Source of the DNA: Entamoeba invadens IP1
Taxonomy: Eukaryota > Evosea > Mastigamoebida > Endamoebidae
Length of the DNA stretch: 64,000 nucleotides
Direction of reading: 5' to 3'
Assembly: GCF_000330505.1 (NCBI RefSeq)
Contig: NW_004191722.1
Span: forward strand, 193,713 to 257,712
Shown: in pieces, positions 57,673 to 64,000 of the stretch
How the letters are laid out: the number at the start of each line of letters is the position of its first letter
Position numbering within the stretch: the stretch's first letter is position 1
Made by a program: the position numbers and the translations under genes
Notes under the pieces: model-generated
Told to the model about the DNA's origin: nothing
The model's input: only the letters and a program-made list of their open reading frames with translations
The model's database searches: none

Positions 57673-60060
57673 CAAGGTAATAATTAACCAAAAAAATCAA
57701 GAATACCAAGTGAGAATCAAAAATGATTCATTTATTCCCGAAAAAACACATAAACAAAAACCATTAATTTGCTAATATTTTATTTTTGAGCAACCAATCA
57801 AATTAAACTATTATATATAAAGACACCAAAATAAAAATAGGCAAATGTTATGATTTATTTTTAAAAATAAAAAGACATTTATAAAGAACAAAAATAGAAT
57901 AACTTTTCAAATTAAACACCAAAAACCATTTGAATTTAATGTCAGAACAGCTTACTTGTGACTTTAATATAATATCAAGTTGGGCGTGCTTAGTTTATTA
58001 AAAGCATAAAAACATCAATGATAATATTGTATGTTGTCACTTGTGCACGTGTGTTTCGCCTTTTTATTTCTGCCGTATTAAACTTATTTTTTGTTTTCAG
58101 TCAAGACCAATGTTTTCTTTTAAAAGCGTAAACTGTTGTTCATTAAAAATTGAACCTTGATTAATGGTAAATCTAACCTATTTGTTAATTCAAACATTGT
58201 TATCATTACCAACAAGAAATGGTAAACAAACTTTTTGTAGATTTTTATTTCATAATATCAAGCGCCATGTAACAATAAATAATAACATTTTATGTAAATG
58301 TCATTTTAGTCGTCAACAATTACTTATTTGTTGAATCATACAAAGCATTCATTTCAATTTCACTTAAATGTTAATAAAAACATTGATGCAAAAATCCTAA
58401 GAAGTCGTGTAATTTAATATCTCCATGTAAAATGTATATTAAAAACGACTTTTTAATTCGTTGAAACTTAATTTCATTTGCATAAAAATGTTATTCAATA
58501 TGTTATTATATGTCAATGTTGTGGTTGTACATACTTAACTTAGTATTATAACAACATAATATAAGTGAACTACATGTACACTCCTAAACTTGTCCAAAAT
58601 TGATACTTCATTTTTGAATTAATCCATTGAACATTTACTGTTTATGCTTTTCATTGGCTTTATGATTACAACGATTTTTTGTAACTTTGTTGTAGATAAT
58701 AACAAACAATACTTCTCCTAGTTTCTTGTCAATGTTACATTCAACACATCATAATGCAATTTTAAATGCATTATAGAGTTACAAAGACTTTAAAATAGAA
58801 TGCTTCACTACTTTTACGAAGTCACCGAACACCATTTATATGCGAAACATACAATTATTTCACCAGTTGTGTGTCACATTCATTTTCAAAATGATTTGTT
58901 GTCAAACATAAAAGCTCACAAAACTCCCTTTTAACGAGAATGACAACATACTTGTCATCAAATAACAACTTTTTGTTTGTCAAAACTTTGCTATCAATCA
59001 CACTCATTGTGATGTTATAACAACTTATTACAAACACGCAGACATTTTTGATCATTTTTGTTTCATTATGATTTCGTAAAACAACTATTTTGATTGGTAT
59101 AATAGGTATTATAATATGTATTATTGTGAATTTTGTAACAATTGTAATAACACAGTTTTTTTTTGTCGTATAAATTTTACACAACTTTTCATTACCAAAT
59201 TTGTAATTATTTTATTATTTTAAACATTTGTTGTTGAAAGACTTTATGCATTTTTAGATGACTGTATAACATAAGCAGACATTTGACAACAGCTTGTTTT
59301 TGCACAATCTATACACTCATTAATACTATAGCATTGTGTATATCTGTCTTGACGCTTCACATTTAATTTGTTAAAAATATAATATATTTTTCACGTTTAT
59401 ACAAACACTTGTTGTTCTGTTTTCACACAAAGTTAACCAACTTTTAAATAAACACAACTTGTTGACAATTTATGAAGTGTTATCAAATGTTTTATTACAC
59501 ACAACACAACTTTCTTCATCTGTAGCACGATTTAAACATCTTACAACAAAAAATGCAAAAGTACCATTAAGCGAACATGTGTATTCTTTTTTGATAACAC
59601 ACCCTAATATGTTTTTATCAACACATAATGTATATTACATACAGACAAGTTGCGTTGGCATAATCCTTATAACCACAAATCAGTCATTGAAGTTAAATAA
59701 GTTAATTAAAATATAGTTTTGGTTTAAGTATTATGTTTCAAACAATTTGGTTTATTTTTTCGAACAATAACAGTAAAGTTTTGTTGTAACTCTTTGTTGT
59801 ACTGAAACAAAACACCAATTTATTATTATTGTTGTTTGTTTTGTTTTTTGTAATGATTATCAAATCTTGTTTTCTTTTTCACTTAATTTATTATTCAAAT
59901 TGTAATAACAATTTAATATTTCGTTTAGTGTGAGGATTCAACAAAACAGTTCGCGATATTAAAATCGTTTTTGAGTTTTGTGTTGTTTACTAATACATTT
60001 CAAAATAATATTCTTTGTTTTGAAGTGAATAAAACAATCTTTGGAATACCATATCCAAAG
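57673..60060. other. Gene-poor AT-rich region
   Basis: 2.4 kb between the foldback element and the decayed hAT transposase. Rich in AACAA/TTGTT words. Open frames at 58855-59184 (-) and 59459-59716 (+) are low complexity and not supported as genes. It may be decayed transposon sequence, but I can place no ends. Confidence 0.45.
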
Positions 60061-61558
60061 TCATATTTGTATGGCGTAAGTTCTTGATTTTTGAAAACAG
60101 ACTTCAACAGCAACCGATGTTGGACAAAGAGTCATACAAATCTGAAATATTTGAATGAGTCCATAATGTTGCATTGGATGAAGTAATTCAAACACGTCAC
60201 ACAGGCTAACACGAAAGTGATAATCGATCAAAACAGCCAATTTCGAATCATACTCAGATAGTAGTAAATATAATCCAGCGTTTTGAAGGAGAGTTTCTTT
60301 CTGTATATCATCAAGATCGTTTAATTGATTTTTAAGATCCTCGATTTCCTTTTCCAAATTCTTAAAGCACTCTGGTAATACATACTCTTCATTTTTTAAA
60401 AGTGTATCTGGAATTTAAAATATTTGAATAAGATTTTTTAATTCATTAAAATCTTTGGTTTTGTCTATTCCCATTTGATTGATACACACGTTTTCGAAGT
60501 CGAGATATGGACGAGATGAAATTGTATCCAAAGAAGTACCAATTTTGGTGAAACGTGCTTTAAAAAATGTTGCCAATTTCTTAACACCCATCAAAACAAA
60601 GTTTTTGTTTTTGTGTTGTTGAACGTTGATAAACTTTTATAATCTTCGTTTTCAAGTTCAGATATAATTTTGTGTAAATGTATTTTGAACATTTCAATTC
60701 TTTCTGTATAAACAGGTAGAGTCGCTGAAACTTCTTGCATACTTTCACATAGAACATTAAGAACACCAATCAAATCTGCAATAAGATTTAATGTATTATA
60801 TTCTTGTTGTACATTAAATTCAAAAACCACTTCTCTGTTAAAGTCTTTTTCAGTTTTTTGTTGTATTTTATCCACTGCTTTTTGAAAGCGCCTTTTACAT
60901 AAGCTTTTACACTTTTTTCTATTTTAGCGTCCTTGCAAAATTCGGCAATATCATCAAATTGAAGTAATACATCTTCAATATTATAGTAAGCATGACACCA
61001 CCTTGTTGCACTCCACTGTGATATTGATGGAACTTTGCGGTTTTTGCCTTTTTGATATTTCTTATACGCGTTCAGTTGATCAGTTTGACAAAACCATTTA
61101 ATAAAACTAATCGATTTGGTGAATTCAAGTTCACCACACAACGATTCACATACCAAAGAAGTACGGTGTGCAAAACACCAACAACCATACAACTCGCGTA
61201 TTATTATATCATCACCACTCAATTTTATACCTTTTAAAAGACATTTGAACGATTCAATCAGTCCTATTCCACATTGTATTGATTTACATCCATCTCCTGA
61301 TATATTAATCAATTTTGATAATTCTATTTTTAAATCTTTGAGACTTTTAAACAACCAATCTGCCAGATCTTTTCCATTTGTTTTTCCTTCATATTCTTGA
61401 ACCATTAAAACACAAGTTTTAAATTTTTTACCACAACACATTCTAAGCATTACAGCAAATATATTTTCACATCCATTTGCAGTTGAATCTATTGATACTC
61501 CAAAACAACAACAAGCACGAAGATTGTCCAACAACATTTCAAAATCTTTTTTATTCAT
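60061..61558 (-). pseudogene. Decayed hAT-like transposase
   Basis: Protein-like text runs along the minus strand in three frames. 61558-60788 holds the core: an early Asp in GVSIDST, then ISGDGCKS, CWCFAHRTSL and SATRWCHAYYNI, the order of hAT RNase H-like catalytic and zinc-type residues. A shift near 60878 (A run) moves the text to another frame (AVDKIQQKTEKDFNREVVFE). A second shift lies near 60600, and a TAA at about 60414 precedes the last part. That part ends CPTSVAVEVCFQKS, like the hAT C-terminal dimerisation region. Not functional as written. Terminal repeats and the 8-bp duplication expected for hAT were not found. Confidence 0.68.
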
Positions 61559-61560
61559 TG

Positions 61561-61800
61561 ATCTTTTTTGTACTTTTGATTATTGTATGATATTCCACAT
61601 TTGTCAATTAATGAAAGATCTTTCTCATCGTACATTTTGAAAAAACTCTCATCACATCTTTTAATTGATTAATTTGTGTCTCTGAAAGTCTTGCATCATT
61701 AGTTATTGAACAAGCCACACATGAAGTTATACTTTTTTCATTGCCATTACTTTTCTTTCAAGTTTCTTTGATAAGTGCTGTTGGTTGTAATCTGAAAATA
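61561..61800 (-). pseudogene. N-terminal remnants of the hAT-like transposase
   Basis: Short protein-like pieces in shifting frames (SITSCVACSITNDARLSETQ, then YDEKDLSLIDKCGISYNNQK) fill the space between the core frame and the upstream ORF. They are too fragmented for a gene model, but continue the transposase upstream of residue 1 of the 61558 frame. Confidence 0.4.
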
Positions 61801-61809
61801 AAAAGTCGA

Positions 61810-62751
61810 CTAATTTACAATATTTTCTATAGACACTCTTTTATTTTCATAAACAAAACGGTGTGTAACTAATAACAAATCTTGATCATTCCAAAAAGTA
61901 ATATGTGTGTTTTTAAAAGTCACGAATATTCCATTTTCGAACTTTTCAATATTATCATCTTCTTTTACAATTTTAAAGTCTTTTTGTTTTGGTAATAATA
62001 TCGAAGATGTTAAGTTTGTACTTATATTATCAACATCATCAATGTTTGTACTTATTTCTGAATTTTCATCTGAAGTACGGGAGCTTTTATCACTTTCTTC
62101 AATATAACGCCTTTTTATTTCCCCACTTTTACGTTTTGAAACCACACAAATATCATCAATGGTATCGTTATCAGACGCTTCCATACTTAAATCTTCACTT
62201 AGATGCGTGCTTATGGGTTGTTGTTCGGTAAACACTTGTTTATTACACTCTTGTGAACTGTTCTCAAATAAGAAACGATTAAGTGATCCACATCTATTTT
62301 CTTTGCGGTGAATTTCTTCTTCGACTTGTTGATCAAGTTGATTCATAAGATCATCTGCAATTCTGATTTGTTGTGTGGGAACAATAAGTGATTTGACTTT
62401 TAATGCTTTCACCATTTTACTTACAAAAGAGTCGGGCATGACAATTTTGGGCATTTCAATTTTCAAAGAATCCAAAGATGGTAAGGTGGATACATTCGAC
62501 GAACAAGATAAAAAAGACTTTTTGGTTGTTTCCATAGCACTGAGAATTTAATTTTCTTTATCTCGTTCTTTCTCGTAAACCTTTTTGGATATAAAAAGAG
62601 GCCATTTTGATATCGCTGTCTGAATTTTTGGACTTGTGGTAAAGAAATTTAAATATTGGATATCCAAATCTGTTTTACCATTTGTTTCGATGAAGTGTTG
62701 TAAATGTTTATAAACAACGGCTCTCTGTTCTTGAGAAAGAATTGGAAACAT
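61810..62751 (-). pseudogene. Unknown ORF with one in-frame stop, upstream of the hAT remnant
   Basis: ATG 62751 opens 67 codons (FPILSQEQRAVVYKHLQHFI...) ended by TAA at 62548-62550. The same frame resumes at once and runs from ATG 62535 to 61810 (241 codons). Hydrophilic, Ser/Glu/Lys-rich, with an ordered end (GIFVTFKNTHITFWNDQDLL). It may be the N-terminal part of the hAT transposase gene, a second element-encoded protein, or an independent gene starting at 62535. No domain recognised. Confidence 0.42.
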
Positions 62752-64000
62752 GTTAATATCTTTTTTTGTGATTATAGATCGTTTCTCTGTTATACCACTC
62801 TCCTTTTATATTGTCGTATACAAAAATTTTTCTCCGTAATAAGCAAGAAAACACCCCCTTTCAAGCATTTTCACGGATACTACAAAATGAGGACTGGTCA
62901 CTTCGTCCATTTTTTGTTTTTGTTAGTTATTTCATTTTTGTATAAATGATTTTAAACTCTTGTTTGTAAAAATATACAATTTAAAAATAATAACAATAAT
63001 GAAATTTGAAATTGTTTGCTTAAACATTTACATTTATAAATGATAATAAACAATTCAAATAAAAATTAACTTTAAATCGGTAATGTTTTGAAAGATTAAA
63101 ACTGATAAAAATAATTATTTTTATCTTTAAAGATGTTGTTTTAAAATGTATATTTACAATATAGATTAAAATTTGGTGTAATTTTGTTTTTTATCAAGTT
63201 TTATTTTAAAAATATTGGTAACAAACTTTAACTTTTGCAACATAAAATATTAAAATGTTAATTATTTGATTATTATGATAAATAAAAACTATTAAAACTT
63301 TTAAAACAATTTGTTAATGGCATTTACGTTGAGTCTCAAAATAGTGAAATTAGCTTTTTTTCTGAAATGTTTCAATCAATTTAAACAACAAGCATTTTTA
63401 ACTTATTGTTAATAATTGATCATGTTTTCATTCATATTATGTACACTATTATAAAAATTGCTTATTATATTTTTGTAATTATTTTTTATATAATTAATAG
63501 TGTGTTTTTACACAATTTTAACAAAACAATTAATAATCAGTTAAAATAACAATAAACTATAATTTATAAAACACAATATTGTTTAAAATTAGGCTTCGAA
63601 CTATTTTTACAAATTAAGCAACATTTTCACTGAAAAATTTTTCTCAATGTTTAATTTCAAATGTTTTTTGTGTGAATTATTTTAACGAATTAATTATTTT
63701 CATGTTATTTTAATTAAGAAATTTTCAAATTCTAAATGATAATAATTAATTTTTTTAAATTAAATTATGTATGGCTAAAATGTATCTTATTTGTTTTTTA
63801 ATATATGTATTATTTAAAACAACGATTATTATTATTTTAAATATATACAAATTAAAATTATAATATAATTTAAATTTTTAATTTGTTATATTATTATTAT
63901 TAAGATTATTTTATTATTTATTCATATTAATTTAACTATATATTATTTAATAGTAATATTTATATTGTTATTTAATAATTTAAATCATTTGTGTATTTTC
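62752..64000. other. Gene-poor, extremely AT-rich end of window
   Basis: No ORF above chance, no RNA gene and no repeat family seen. The ORF at 62704-62949 (+) overlaps the opposite-strand remnant and has no family features. Confidence 0.5.

Noticed and set aside
58855..59716. Open frames of 109 and 85 codons on opposite strands
   Set aside because: Ile/Thr/Val-rich chance-like text in AT-rich DNA, with no domain, promoter word or junction evidence.
1..64000. CRISPR arrays, bacterial operons, ribosome binding sites
   Set aside because: The window is eukaryotic; no regularly spaced direct repeats and no Shine-Dalgarno context.

Overview
The window is protist nuclear DNA, almost certainly from Entamoeba and most likely E. 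invadens. The genes are compact and mostly intron-poor, and they sit in very AT-rich spacers. The introns are short and begin GTTTGT and end TAG or CAG. Core-promoter words typical of Entamoeba (GTATTTAAAG, AATGAACT) lie close to start codons. Gene content also fits: a very large diphosphate-dependent PEP carboxykinase, a CXXC-rich transmembrane kinase, an FAE1-type ketoacyl-CoA synthase and a cyst-wall chitin synthase. DNA transposon remains (TA-flanked elements, a hAT-like transposase) favour E. invadens or E. moshkovskii over E. histolytica. The species call is inference.

1-16 kb: on the minus strand a left-truncated eIF3b, a small unknown ORF, an SR-like RRM protein, a histone H2A with a long tail, and a ketoacyl-CoA synthase. 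On the plus strand proteasome beta-3 and LSM4 (one intron each) and a secreted PPC-like repeat protein. Then a tweety/prominin-like membrane protein (-), V-ATPase subunit E (+) and the ER chaperone BiP (-).

16-35 kb: a 1302-residue transmembrane kinase (-), a TtcA-like PP-loop protein broken by a 100-N gap that looks like an unmerged contig overlap (+), a HAD phosphatase (-), PPi-PEPCK (+), and two intron-containing helical-repeat genes of unknown function (+).

35-46 kb: an MFS transporter (+), a neutral-sphingomyelinase-like enzyme (-), ribosomal protein S9 and an asparagine-synthetase-like protein (+). Next comes a four-gene block in which two copies of a small unknown gene lie in a 481-bp apparently identical inverted repeat, pointing inward at each other. 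A diverged third paralog and an unrelated unknown gene lie between them.

46-56 kb: SYF1/XAB2 splicing factor, chitin synthase and a DHHC palmitoyltransferase (all -). A 225-bp TA-flanked MITE follows, beside a decayed GC-rich ORF with Rep-like (HUH/CRESS) features. Then an unknown helical protein and two tRNA genes, Gly(TCC) and Lys(TTT).

56-64 kb: gene-poor and transposon-rich. A 1435-bp foldback element has 337-bp terminal inverted repeats, TA flanks and a broken internal ORF. A decayed hAT-like transposase occupies 60-62.8 kb. The rest is AT-rich sequence without recognisable genes.

Most genes are housekeeping (translation, splicing, proteolysis, secretory pathway, membrane and wall synthesis) and show no operon-like logic. 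The unusual material is the inverted small-gene cluster and the mobile or viral-like elements to its right.
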